Part shown: positions 53,198 to 64,000 of the stretch, piece by piece
How the letters are laid out: each line of letters begins with the position of its first letter
How positions within the stretch are numbered: the stretch's first letter is position 1
Assembly (NCBI GenBank): GCA_033439765.1
Contig: JAULSN010000004.1
Location: 444,001-508,000, forward strand
Source of the DNA: Lasiosphaeria ovina
Lineage: Eukaryota; Ascomycota; Sordariomycetes; Sordariales; Lasiosphaeriaceae
Length of the DNA: 64,000 bases
Reading direction: 5' to 3'
Translations under genes and position numbers: made by a program
Notes under the pieces: generated by a model
Seen by the model: the letters and a program-made list of their open reading frames with translations, nothing else
Database searches by the model: none
What the model was told of the DNA's origin: nothing

Positions 53198-54773
53198 ATT
53201 TATCTCGGCCCCTGTTCGCGGGGTTGTCGTGGCTATTGCTCTTTTGCTGAATCGACTCGAGCAAACGCATCATGTGGCAGCCGGCTGGCGGTAGTAGGAG
53301 AGGCATGGCGAGCAAACAAACGCCCGCCCTTCATGATTTACCAAAAGAGTACAACAAAAGAAAACGAGCATGGACGTGGTCGCGCGTTATTTATCACTGC
53401 ATTCTTCTTTTTTCTCTACAGTGGTGTTCCCGTAACCCTTTTTCACGGGATGGGCGGGTGGGCCGACGAGTGGATAACCTGTGGACGCCGGGACGCGATA
53501 TCGCCATGGCATTATCACTTACTTCTACAACCTTTAATGTGGCATTTTCTTTTTTTTGGTAGCGTGGCGTAGGATTAACCGGGGTATGCATACTGGACGA
53601 ACCGAAATCTCTCCTCCTTGCTGCAGCCTCTCAGACGAACGAACGAACGAGCCAGGGGCGTTGACGTGTGCGCCCGGTGGACTATGAATACATACTCGAC
53701 GGGGTCAGCACCTTACCTACGTGCTACGGTCGCAAAGAGAGGCTGGGAGGCAGGCTTGTTGCCGGTGCATAAACAGTTATACATATACTGCGTAGGTAGA
53801 TATAATGAAACTTGCTTGAATCGAATTCGCATCCTCGGGTTTATTTGGGATAGGGACGGGGGCGAAAACTTTGTGTGTGTTTGCACCGCGGTAGCTGGAA
53901 ACATTGTTGCTCATGTCCTGGTCTGTCTACCTAGGTAATAGACGTGTGTGTTTTAGTGCCCACACTATGAGAATATGGTGTTTGTGTTGGTAATCGTTGT
54001 TGGGCTTGGAGGAACCTACCCTGGTTGATGTTGATGAGACGGGCGGGGCGGGGCGGTTTGGCATCGAAGTTGACATACATACCGTAGTTATTCGGTGTCC
54101 CGGTGATAACCTGGACGGCTGCTATCTATTACAGCGGTAGATAGGTATATACCGCATTCCCCTCATATATGCCGTATCCCTATTGCTTGTTCGGCCATGC
54201 TATCTATCCTTTTTCTTGCCTTGGACGGGCTGGAGTCAAATCGGAGTTAAACCCCTCCCGTCCCAAATCCGACCCCACACCCGCCTCCTCAACCCCGTCC
54301 CATCATCAAGTCAAGTTCCCCCCTTTCCTTTGCCTGCCTCATAAACGTGTGTGTCTGTCTACTTAAGCCAAGTGCCTTCGCTCACTGCAACTGTGCTTTC
54401 TACCAGAGTTGTGTGAATGAGAGAGAGAGAGTTTAAGAGCAACATACCATACAGAGTACACACGGCAACCCCCCGTCCGGATATACGTCCATACGTACGT
54501 CATCACCACCGTCAAGACTGACTGACTGACTGGATACTTACATGCGGAGTGCTGACTGACTGGAGAACCAGGCCCAGTCCCAGTACCCCCTTTAAACCCG
54601 TGTTCCCGGAGCAAGAAGCGACCGACAGCAAGCCCCCCCTCACTTCTCGTGATAGCGGTAGCGATTGTGGAGTGAGATAGGAACAATATCACACCCAGCC
54701 AAGCCCTCGCCCAAGACAAACACCCGAGCGAAACGACACGAAACAGCAAAGAAAAAAAAAGACAAGAAAAGAA
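53198..54773. other. intergenic
   Basis: 3' flank of the kinase and promoter of the next dehydrogenase. A TACCTAGGTA palindrome lies at 53928, and a GA run at 54420-54431. No supported coding region. Confidence 0.5.
53928..53937. promoter_or_regulatory. palindromic decamer TACCTAGGTA
   Basis: Fourth exact copy of the palindrome, in the spacer 846 bases before the plus-strand dehydrogenase start. Function is unknown. Confidence 0.3.
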
Positions 54774-55815
54774 ATGGCACCGTCGTCAGTCTTCCAGCCG
54801 GGCAACACAGCCGTAATCACGGGCGGCGCATCAGGCATCGGCCTGGCGCTGGCGCAGCGCTGTGCGGCGCACGGCATGCGAGTTCTGATAACCGACTGGG
54901 ACGACGAGCTGCTGGGCAAGGTTGCCGCTGCGGCGGCCGACGACGGGTCCAGCATCGCGACGTTCAAGATGGATGTTGGTAGGCTGGAGGACTGGGCGCG
55001 GCTGCAGGAGAGGATCAACGGTGATTTCGGAGGTATGTATTTAGGTTGCTTGCGTACTGTATATGATGACGATGCGATGTTTCACCCTGCCAGAAGAGAG
55101 ATGTCTGCCTCTCACTCACTCACCCACTCACCCACTCACCCTAGTGAGGTCTTCATACATACATGTCACAGTACCCAGCTAAACTCCCACCCGCAACAAA
55201 AAAGGGAGGATAAACCTCCTCGCGCTCAACGCGGGGGTAGGAAGCCCGTCGAGTTTTTCCGACGCGGCGAGTTTCCGTAGGGTGCTCGACACGAACCTGT
55301 ACGGAGTCATCAACGGGCTCAGCACGCTGCTGGGCGGGGTGCAGAGCACAGCAGCAACAGAATCCGGGTCCGGACCGTCAGCAATAGTAATCACGGGGTC
55401 GAAGCAGGGGATCACGAACCCGCCGGGCAATCCGGCGTACAACGCGTCCAAGGCAGCGGTCAAGACGCTGGCAGAGCAGCTTTGCTTCGACCTGCGGGAC
55501 TCGGCTAACGTGTCGGTGCACCTGCTGGTGCCGGGGTGGACGTTCACGGGGCTCAGCGGCAACCGGCCGGGCGGCGGCAAGGAGAAGCCGGCGGGGGCAT
55601 GGTGGCCGGAGCAGGTGGTTGACTATCTCGAGGCGAAGATGGCCGAGGGCAAGTTCTACATTCTGTGCCCGGACAACGATGTCGACGAGGAGACGGACAA
55701 GAAGCGGATGCTCTGGAGCGTTGGCGATGTCGTTGAGGGCAGGCCGGCGCTGACCAGGTGGCACGAGGAGTGGAAGACCCAAGCCCAGGAATGGATGGAC
55801 AACCAAAAGGTGTAA
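54774..55815 (+). CDS. short-chain dehydrogenase/reductase, substrate unknown
   Basis: Exons are 54774-55032 and 55205-55815, giving 289 aa (intron 172 nt, GTATGT...AAAAAG, longer than its neighbours). Classical SDR landmarks are the dinucleotide-binding TGGASGIG at about 17-24, acidic TDWDDE after strand 2 (an Asp there suggests NAD over NADP), LNAGVG after strand 4, the Ser of VITGSKQG, and the YNASK Tyr/Lys pair. There is no signal peptide. The C-terminal part (AWWPEQVVDYLEAKMAEGKF, then FYILCPDNDVDEET) resembles bacterial and fungal SDRs with a variable substrate loop. The acceptor AAAAAAG at 55204 is unusual, lacking the common pyrimidine before AG, so the second exon start should be confirmed. 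The substrate cannot be inferred. Confidence 0.82.
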
Positions 55816-56578
55816 CCATCTACCGCTGACCTCTATAATACGAGAACAGCTTTATCCTCGGCAGAGGAGCCTACCAAAACTGCGCGGTTCTTTCAATCAT
55901 TGCATGTACCTTGTCATCAAACCCCCAACCTCATTGACTCGAGTCTCCATGGAAGTCTGCAGACAAGAACCAGGCAGTCTTGCCCCTTGGTTTGGGTTGG
56001 TTTTCGCCGTACCTTTACCTCGAGAACCAATGGACTAGTGGTCAACGAGGAGATTTGCTGGCGGTGGTGTCCCTACCTATAAATTTACTGGTCGAAGGTT
56101 GCGCTTCATAAGCCATGTTTCAGGCCTGTATGGTGCCTCCTGCGATTCAACATAAAAAGAGTCACTGGAAGCAGGCAGGACACCGCAACGGCCTCGAGCA
56201 GCCGGACGTGCTCGAGGCAAACTTCGGGATACCTCCCATGGAGCATTTCACAGCGAGCGCGGAAAAGCAGCTGGCATAGTGAAATGGCCATTGAGAACAA
56301 AGTCTCGATTTCGTTATTCTCTGCATCTAGATCTGAGTCCGTTCCCGTGCTGTCCCTGTCCTTTTGTCATGGTTGGCAGGCAAGACAACCCGCCGATAAT
56401 GCAACCGAACTAAGCCGCAAAGACGCCAGAACCGAAACAAGAGAATCCCTCTTCTTGACAAGGCATTGGGGATGCGCGGGTCGGGTATATGTGACCCTTC
56501 GTCGATGTCGGTAAAACCGATTGTCCGAGTGGTTTTTAATTTTTCTTCTCATCCCTCCAAGCGACCGGGGGTCGCCAT
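55816..56578. other. intergenic between convergent genes
   Basis: 3' flanks of the dehydrogenase and the L26 gene. Open frames here are short and unsupported. Confidence 0.55.
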
Positions 56579-57126
56579 CTAAGCCTTCGCCTTGCCCTTG
56601 GCCTTGGCGACCTGCTCGCGGCCGAGGCGGGAGCGCTCAAGGATGGACTCGCGGTCCTTGTCGAGCTTGAGCTTGGTGATGACCACGTTGCTGGGGTGGA
56701 TGCCGAGGGGCACACTCTGGCCGGAAGCCTTCTCGCGGGTGACGCGCTCGATGTGGATGACATACTTGAGGCGGTACACCGAGGTGACCTTGCCCTCCTT
56801 GTCCTTGTTCAGGCCGCGGACAATGGTGACCTCGTCATCCTTGCGAACGGGCATGCTCCGGACCTGAGGCGATTTGTGAGTTTTGCGATCGGAAACAAGA
56901 CATCAACGATTGGGTGCGGCAAAACGTACGTTGTACTTCTCACGGAGCTCCTTGCTGAGAGGGGCGCTCATGATGGTGCGGCGGACGCTCGAAGGCGCAC
57001 TGAAGTGCGCCTTGCGAGACTTGCGTCTCGACGAGTGGAGGGCTGCAGACATGACGGTTAGATGCCAATGGTGCTGAAAGCGTCGCTGATCGTCGGCATC
57101 TACTCACTTTTGCTAACCTTGACCAT
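56579..57126 (-). CDS. RPL26: 60S ribosomal protein L26 (uL24)
   Basis: Minus-strand exons are 57126-57108, 57042-56930 and 56863-56579, with introns GTGAGT...CTGCAG and GTACGT...CCTCAG, giving 138 aa, the standard size. The start MVKVSK joins to [20 protein letters not shown], with [20 protein letters not shown] and the KOW motif [20 protein letters not shown] (about residues 52-71), then [20 protein letters not shown]. uL24 binds 23S/28S rRNA near the exit tunnel early in large-subunit assembly. The very short first exon of 19 nt is characteristic of fungal ribosomal protein genes and easy to miss. A Lys/Ala tail ([10 protein letters not shown]) closes it. The gene lies between the two dehydrogenase genes. 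Confidence 0.95.
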
Positions 57127-57600
57127 TGTGATTGATTTTGCCGACCGAGACGAGTTGTCGAGTTCCGTGATGGCCGTGATCTTTGACAAAAGAACAAAAT
57201 TGATGGGAAGGCTTGTGGGTTTCGAAATTAGCGAAGCCCTGAGCCAAAAATGGACTGACCGCCTTCTTTTTCGGGCTAGTGGTTTGGTGGGGCGGCAGAA
57301 TTCAGCCCTCCGTTGTGGGGTTGAGATCATCGTCCACCAACAAAAGTATGCTCACAAAAAGTGTCTCTGTACAGCTGATGCCTTTACGCGGTCTTGGGTA
57401 TTTTTTACTTGTCAATCGTGACAAAATGCGTTATGCATTCCGCAGACTAACAAACTCGCATTTCAACTTCTTCAATTTCCTGTCTTGTCACTTCGAGGTT
57501 GTAATTGCACAAAGCACTTTAAAACAATCTCAATCTCAGTTTCATAATTATTGTGTTCTCTTCCCACTGTCTATGACATGGCCATGCTATATCATTCCAC
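57127..57600. other. intergenic, RPL26 promoter
   Basis: Promoter and leader of RPL26 on the left and 3' flank of the second dehydrogenase on the right. No coding region is seen. Confidence 0.6.
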
Positions 57601-58610
57601 TTAAGGCCATCCGATCATACCAATGGTAAATCTGCTGGAGCCCTCGATTTCCTTCGCCAGTGCTTTCAGCTCGGTGATATCCCAGAGCGACCAGACCAGC
57701 TTCCCGTCGAGGAACTTGGCCTCGGGGCTAGCAAGCCAGACGATGAAGTTTGCCGACAGCGCCGCTGTTGCAGTGTCAGGCGAGAAACAAATCATGGCGG
57801 GAACAGGCCTAAACAAGGCAGGGAAGAAAGAAACTCACTGTCCGTGTAGGGAAACGGCGGTTCCGCGGGCAGCTTGGATATCATGTCCGTCTTCATGGCG
57901 CCAGGATGCATCGACACGACGTGTAGCGCCGGGTACTCGTCGTGCAGGTAGTTGAAGAGCTTGTGCTGGGCCAGCTTGGAGGCATGGTAGCCTGAGTAGC
58001 CGGGGACGGTATTAAACTGGACGACGGTGCTGACCTCGACGACAGTGGCGCCGGGGGCTGCGTGCGGGACGAAGGCGCGGATCAGGTTGAAGTTGCCCTT
58101 GACGTTAATGTCGAAGCCCTTGTACCTGTGGTGGCGGGGAAAGAGTTGGTAAGTTGAAAGCCCATTCCGCTGCCTCTATCTACCTGGCAAGGTGGGAACT
58201 CGGACTCACCAGTCATCTAGGTCGCTCTCCATGAACGGTTTCACATCGTGGAGGTAGGCTGCGTTGGCGACGAGGATGTCGATGGGTCCAGCGGACTTGA
58301 CTGCCTCTGCCACTACCTTGTCGACGGGCAACTTGTCTGCCAAGTCGGCAACCAAGACGTGGACCTTGGTGCCTGGGTATTGCGCCTCGGTAGTCTTCTT
58401 CTTGGCGAGAAGAACACTTTCTTTCCGGCCGAGGATCGAGATGTTGGCGGCCCCAGACTGCGCGAATGAGTCTGTGATGGCGGAGCCGAAGCCAGAGCCA
58501 CCGCCCGTGATCAGCACGTGCTTGCCCTTGGTCGAGTGCTGGGGCAGCTTGGGGTCGAGCTCGGGATACGGCTCGAAATGGCTCGTCTTCACTGGCGAAG
58601 GGAGAGCCAT
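57601..58610 (-). CDS. short-chain dehydrogenase/reductase, second, substrate unknown
   Basis: Minus-strand exons are 58610-58210, 58125-57839 and 57764-57601, with introns GTGAGT...CCACAG and GTGAGT...CAACAG, giving 283 aa from the ATG at 58610 (MALPSPVKTSHFEPY). The landmarks are LITGGGSGFG (dinucleotide loop), a basic position (LGRKE) after strand 2, which leans towards NADP, NAAYLHD after strand 4, the Ser in VEVSTVVQF, and YSGYHASKL carrying the catalytic Tyr and Lys. The N-terminal extension of about 30 residues (YPELDPKLPQHSTKGK) is typical of a fungal SDR group that includes many accessory-metabolism reductases. It is not a duplicate of the plus-strand SDR: sequence and intron positions differ. 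No substrate can be assigned. Confidence 0.85.
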
Positions 58611-60130
58611 TGTGAAGGTTGACAAATCTTGTGAGGCTGAGAATCAAGCGTTTGGAATCAAGGGAGGTGAGGTCCTGGGAGATAGAGAAGAGTGATGCTG
58701 TTCTTTTTCTACACAACACCCAGGCGGCTCTCTGTCTTTTATACATGCTTGTACCCATCTTGCTGGTGGTTGCCAAGTGCACAACCCCGTGGCATTCGAA
58801 ATCGCCGATGCAGCCCCTCGCGTGCCGGCTCGGTCCCGGAAACCCCCCCAATTAGAGACCCGATTCTGTTTGAAGAACACAACCAATTATCGAGACTATT
58901 TGCAACTCTTATCTCAATGACTACTGGTTCAAAGTTGTTTTGAGTTTCGGAGGTCTCCGTGGCAGGTAAGGGGATGGCCGCAGGCAACGCGAGGAACTCC
59001 GCCATACCGCGACATGGCAGCAACGAGGACTCTCAACCGAATATCCGAGCGGGGAAATAGTCCATCCGCCCTGCTGCTACATAATCAGTGCCCGTCATGA
59101 TTAAAAGGTTTGGGAACAATTTGCGAAAGGCCCCGACTATTTCGGGAAATAGGCAGGTTTGAGCATAGAAGAACATGCCAGAACACAGGCGGGCCTGACT
59201 GTCCATGGCAACTTTTTGCGAGCGAACGGCTACCCGTCCCGCGTATGGGTTGGTTGACTAAGACGAATCAGGTTACTAAGGTAGTACTACATACGTCGAT
59301 GGACCTCGACATTCCACACCGACGGATGCCGTGTGAATGTTACAGTTACATAGCCTATGAACTAATGCTTACTTGGAAGCACCCAATGGCGGGTTTCAAA
59401 GTCCGAGGACCAGTCTAACGCCTGGCAGGATCAGATCATGAGGTAGATTACTATTCAAGAACATGGCCGCGAAGAGCGTTTTTGGCCGCATTTGCATGTT
59501 TGCTGTCTGCATGTTTGTCAGCGCCGCTGCAAGTTTGGCTTCCGTGTCTGGAAACCCACAAGTTTGTCAGCCCTCTCGTCTTTCTTCTGTCTGAAAAGGG
59601 GCCAACAAAAAGACGCCGCGCCGATTCTCAGCCAATGTAGAGAGTACATAGGTAGGTGCTCTTACTTCGCATATCAAGCAACCGAGAATCGAGTTTTTGA
59701 TACTTTTCGAAAGGATAATAATATTACTTTGTTTTCCCCTTGCCTACCTGCCTGCCTGCCTTGTTAACGGCCTAGCCCAGCCCAGCGATGTACCATTCCA
59801 TCCATACCTAAGTATCCAGCCGGCAAAACCAACTCCAATTACTTTACCTTACGTATCCGAACCAACGACGCCTCTTTGCAAATGCAAATGCAATGCACAC
59901 ACGCATCATCATGTCCTGGGGGTATATCCAACTACAACAACAAAAATACAGAAAAATAAATCCTTAACCTGACCTGACCCGCCGTTTCTTTTTCCCCTTC
60001 CCTTCCCTTATCCAATGATACATTGTAACGCCGACAACAAAATATTTGAGTCCGTATAGTGACGCACACCCCATAGCGGTAGCACGCTGAAAAGCCGCAG
60101 ATCGCCACGCTGGACTTCCTAGTTGACGGC
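58611..60130. other. intergenic
   Basis: Promoter of the second dehydrogenase on the left and 3' flank of the Sfi1-type gene on the right. TGCC/TACC runs lie at 59740-59762. Open frames (59110-59418, 59492-59767) lack any resemblance to proteins. Confidence 0.5.
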
Positions 60131-63100
60131 TCAGGCCTCAGCCGAGTCTTCTGTGATATCCGGAAACTCGACCCTCGGGCGGGCCGACTGGAGGTACTCC
60201 CGCCGCAGCTCTCGCTCGTAGGGCGAGGGCAGGATGGCAGACGGGGTGGTCGTCGGGCGGTACCCGAGGGGCCTCGCGCTGCCGGTCCACCGGGTCGGCG
60301 TGCTCATGAAGACTGGGTCGTTGGCCTCGACATCGGGCAGCAGTGATTCCTCGTCGAAATCCTCCATGGGACCGAGTTGAAACGAGCTCGCGCCAAAACG
60401 TACCGACCTGCTGGCACCACCGACGCCGCCACCACCACCGCCACCGGTACCACGGCCGATGCCAATCTGAGAAGCCGCCACATGGGGCGTCTTGGGGTTG
60501 GTCATCTGCGCCGGCCGTGATGGTAGCTGAACGGAGCGGAAAGGAGGGATGGAAGCTTGGGCGAGCCGCATGCTGCGTCGAGACATGGTGCTGAGGTGGA
60601 GCCGGGGGTCGCTGTACACGGCCTTCGGGACGGCCCGTTGGCGCCACTCCTCAAGTATCTGTCGACACAAGCGCTGGCCGTTCTTCTCCCGCACCGTGGC
60701 AACCGTGAGCCGTCTACTCTCCATCTGGAGAGATTGGAACTCCCACTTCTTCCAGCACTCGGCCAGTGTCTTCTCCGCATCATACTCGACCGCATCGTGC
60801 TGGTTCTCCCGCGCCTCGTGGAGGGAGCCGTGCCACTTCCTGTGATAAACCTCCAACTCGGCATCCGCCGCGATTTGCCTGATCTCCTGCGCTTTGTAGG
60901 CCGTGTCGATCCAGTAGTCGAGGTAGTCGTTGACATCGTCCCGCTTGTGCTGTACAAGGATACCACAGGCCTCCCGACTAGAGGCTATAGCATCGCCTGC
61001 GGCAGCCTGCCACTTGTCGAGACACGTCTGCGCGAGGTTGACTTTGTAGCTTCGCCTGAATTGGCGCAAGGTGCGCATCATCCTGTCTCTTCGCGCAGAC
61101 TGTGCGATGTCGGGCCATGTGTCGAGGACATTCGACACGGTGCATCTCCTCGAGTTCCTGAGGGCCTCTCTCCTGTACACGACATCTCGGGCGACCTTTT
61201 CCTTGCACCGCTCTCGCCAAAAGCCTAGACACGGGTTGGTGGTACGATAGAGGGAGACCAAGTCGGCATTTCGCTGATGCCGCTCCATCGCCTCTGTCTC
61301 CGAAAGCCATGTGGCGAGGGCTTCGGCTTGCATGTAGTACTCAACAACATAGTCGGCTTCGTGTTGGGACTTGACCCGTGTGCTTCGTGCTTGCCGTGAA
61401 GATTCGAGAACGCTCTGCAGGGTTTGTCGTTTTGTTTGCGTCTCCGAGTGCCTCTTATACCAGGCTAGTCGTTCCTCAAGGGCCCAGTGTTCCAGCACTG
61501 CAGCTTTTGTCTGTTGCTCAGCACGATCAATGAAACGTACGAGGTTCGTCTCGCATCTCCATTTTACGATGAAAGGTTTGAGGAATTGGGCATTGGCGAG
61601 TTCGGTGTCGCGCCTCGCTGCAAGGGAGGCCGATTGCCAGACCTGCAAAACGTTGCGCTTTGAGTTGTTGTCTTGCCCAGCACTGTACTGCTTCAGCAAT
61701 CTTGCCAGCCTCGCTTGCTCACGCCAGTGTGACAAAGTCCTTTGGCAATCCTGAACAAGCTTCTGCACCGTGCAGTCATAGGTTCTGTCCTGTAGGTCTT
61801 CGGTCTCTTCGCCCCATATAGCAAAGGCTTCGTCGAGCACGAGCCTTTCATCCAACGCGACAGCCACACCATACTCATCCTGCGCTTCTCCTGCTTTGGT
61901 GGACCATGTGTTCAAGCAATCTTCCTTGAGCCGATAGTCGCGGAAACCATCTGCCACGCGGCCTTTGTATACCTCCCATGTCCTCTGCAAGGCGTTCTTG
62001 GCAAGATGCTGTTCATACTGCCGGATGGCGACTTGTTCGCGCACCTCATGATGGAGTGCGACCTGGCCCCATTTCTGGAGCGCGTTGATGAGGACAAAAT
62101 TCTTGATTTTAGTCTCGTCCTGGATATGCTGGGCGCGCCAGCTATCAAACGCCCGCTTCCGCACGAGATGCCTGCGCGCAACTGCAGTCCGGTCGACTTC
62201 TTCGAGAGCTTGTTCCTGCCAATGCAACAGCGCCACGCGTATCATGAAGATTTCGTACACCCTGTGGGCGCGCTTTTCCATGCGCTCCACGTATTCATTG
62301 TGCGCGGCGACGGCTTCGCTTTCTAATCTTTCTTGTTTAGCGAGAGCGGCTTCTTCGCGCCAAATGTCGAAAACTTCAGAGCGAATATCCTGATCGTCGA
62401 ACTGTACGGCAAAATCTTCAAGCTCATCATTGCAGCGCCTCGTCTCCCTGGCCGTAGCACGCCAGGAAAATAGAACATCCTTTGCAAGGGCCGCCCCATC
62501 TTTATTCATGAATTGATACAACGTGGCCTCCAATGCTTCGATATCCGCTTGAGAGTGCTCGTCAGGGGGCGAAAGGAAGAGTTGGTCGTCCTGAGTCTGG
62601 GCCGTGGTGTCGCTAGCACCGCGGAAAGTGCCGGATGCGTCGCTTCGAGGGGAGTGATGGACAACGTCCGTCCCACCGGCGGTAGAAGGAGACACGCCAA
62701 TTTCTTTGTTGCTTTCGTGGTCGGAATCATCCCCACCATAGTGTACGGCTCCGGAGCCACGCAAAAAAGGTCGAATCTTATTTGCGGGGAGTAAGTGCGG
62801 CTGACTCGGGCGAAACTTGAGATCCTCGGTGGCGTGATCCGAATCCTCGCCCTCATCGTCGGCACCATACTGCCTGCTCCCGAAGAGACCCGCAGCATGC
62901 GTAGGTCGTCTAGGCCTATATTCGGTGGGAGTCGGTCTTTGCAACCCCGCAAAAAATGTGCGCCGTCCATGGCTGCCCTCTTCTCGAAAACCCGGGACAT
63001 TGTCGCCACCTGTGTCTCTCCGCTCCAAGTTTCCCGCACCGCCAGGAGCAATGCTGTAGTCTGTAGACGAAGCCGATCGAGTGCGCACACGGCGGCCAGT

Positions 63101-63636
63101 AGATAGATCATAATCTGAAACATTAGAGGGAGACAAGGGCTCGGCTGGATGGGAGACAGAGCTATGTCGACGGCGAGGCGGCGGGCGCGGACTGAAATCG
63201 AAGCGTCCGGTTTCGTCGTCGTCGGCAAAGGAGTGGGAGGAGGCCGACTTCGCTGACGGAGACTCCTGTACTGAACTGGAGGGATAGTATTCAAGCTGGA
63301 CGCCCATACTCCTCACGACGGATTGAAACTTGTCGCTGAGCGTCTCGCCAGATCGTTGCCCCCCAATCTTGAAGATGAGCCGCGAGATGTGCGAAGGGGC
63401 GTGCTCGCCATCGAAACCATATTGCGGGAGAACCTGCTCCGCCGCTTGGAATAGGGCATTGGTAGGAAGGCGGTCTTGTTCCGGGAGGGTAGAATATATG
63501 GACTCTCCGAGAGTGACGATCTCGTGGAGCAGTTGGAAGTCTGTCCAGGTCAGCTTAGGACAACAAAAGACGACTCGAGCGGCAGCAGTCGCAGCAGCAA
63601 AAACGACATACCTTGCGACGAGTAGTAGGGCTCATT
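60131..63636 (-). CDS. SFI1: Sfi1-type centrin-binding spindle-pole-body protein
   Basis: Minus-strand exons are 63636-63613 and 63553-60131, with one 59-nt intron (GTATGT...CCTAAG), giving 1148 aa. The start is MSPTTRRKLTWTDFQLLHEI: the acceptor CTAAG at 63554 was chosen because the nearer GACAG breaks frame. Residues 1-340 are acidic and Ser-rich with a folded N-terminal helix. From about 340 to 960 there is a long row of helical repeats of 25-40 residues, each with a Trp near its end (VLFSWRATAR, VFDIWREEAAL, ALLHWQEQALEE, AFDSWRAQHI, ALQKWGQVAL and so on). This is the Sfi1 pattern, in which each repeat wraps one centrin (Cdc31) to form the filament that duplicates the spindle pole body. 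The C-terminal 150 residues are disordered with poly-Gly (GTGGGGGGGVGG). No catalytic domain is present. Confidence 0.88.
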
Positions 63637-64000
63637 TTGCTGGCTGCCGACGGAGAGCGCCTCGGAAGAAGGAAGGCCGACCCTGCCGTCTCGGAGGGGC
63701 AGAGAGGATTGAGGCAGCATGTGAGACGGCGCTCTCTCGAAGGCATGATAGGATGCGATGGTGAGCGCCGACGATTATTATGCTGAATTTAAGCGATTGA
63801 GAGATGTCATATAAGCCTATGCAGAAGCAATCCGTGTCGGGCGCTGCGCGGGAGCGAGCGCAATTGCCAGATGCGTCGGGATCCCGGGATCGCGACACGG
63901 AAACATCTGGTGACAGGGGGGCGGGGGGAAGCTTGGTGTTGCGAGCATGCGAAATGGAGCAGGGGGGTACGCGGGCGCGCAGGCGCGTTCCTAGTTTTGC
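63637..64000. other. promoter side of SFI1 and window edge
   Basis: 5' leader and promoter of the Sfi1-type gene. GATCCCGGGATC near 63879 is a small palindrome, and a G-rich run lies at 63916-63929. No coding region is seen before the window ends. Confidence 0.5.

Noticed and set aside
54774..58610. The two dehydrogenases as part of a secondary-metabolite cluster or as a tandem duplication
   Set aside because: They differ in sequence, intron positions and cofactor hints, a ribosomal protein gene lies between them, and no synthase or transporter is present.
1..64000. tRNA genes, CRISPR arrays, rRNA
   Set aside because: Reading for GGTTCGA-type B boxes and regular spacer-repeat patterns gave no candidate. 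A covariance-model scan would be decisive for tRNAs.

Overview
The window is nuclear DNA from a filamentous ascomycete (Pezizomycotina), most likely a Sordariomycete. The evidence is short introns (44-172 nt) with GT...AG borders and CTNA-like branch sites, long intergenic spacers, GC-rich coding exons with C/G-ending codons, and ascomycete single-copy genes such as a dynactin Arp10/RO-7-type actin-related protein, Abp2, a Sfi1-repeat protein and a PDK1 kinase with a C-terminal PH domain. Species and class are inferences. All exon joins were read by eye from splice sites and reading frame.

Left part (1-7.8 kb): mitochondrial ATP synthase epsilon subunit (+), the NatC subunit Naa35/Mak10 (+, seven exons) and, convergent with it, a peroxisomal adenine-nucleotide carrier of the Ant1/PMP47 type (-).

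Accessory-looking part (7.8-20.6 kb): sparse, richer in A+T, with microsatellites, a 293-bp element with 27-bp terminal inverted repeats (MITE-like), nested palindromes, and three small unrecognised proteins that begin Met-Cys and are rich in Cys near the N terminus and in Lys/Glu/Ala after it. Two of them also share upstream sequence, so they look like diverged duplicates. The ARS-binding protein Abp2 homologue sits in the middle of this part.

Right part (20.6-64 kb): mostly core cell-biology genes. In order: a type II membrane protein with a glycosyltransferase-like segment (+); a 1109-aa disordered protein with a possible eIF4E-binding motif (-); an Arp10-type actin-related protein (-) diverging from a GEN1/Yen1 Holliday-junction resolvase (+); the SWI/SNF subunit Swp73/BAF60 (-) diverging from an alkaline ceramidase (+); a BTB-domain protein (-); an uncharacterised 315-aa protein (-); an uncharacterised 396-aa three-exon protein (-); a PDK1/Pkh kinase (+); two unrelated short-chain dehydrogenases (+ and -) on either side of ribosomal protein L26 (-); and a Sfi1-type centrin-binding spindle-pole-body protein (-).

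The genes do not form an operon or a biosynthetic cluster: they are independent housekeeping and regulatory genes. No tRNA, rRNA, CRISPR array or intact transposase was seen. The least explained material is the 8.9-19.2 kb Met-Cys protein group with its neighbouring MITE, and a perfect palindromic decamer (TACCTAGGTA) that occurs four times, always between genes.
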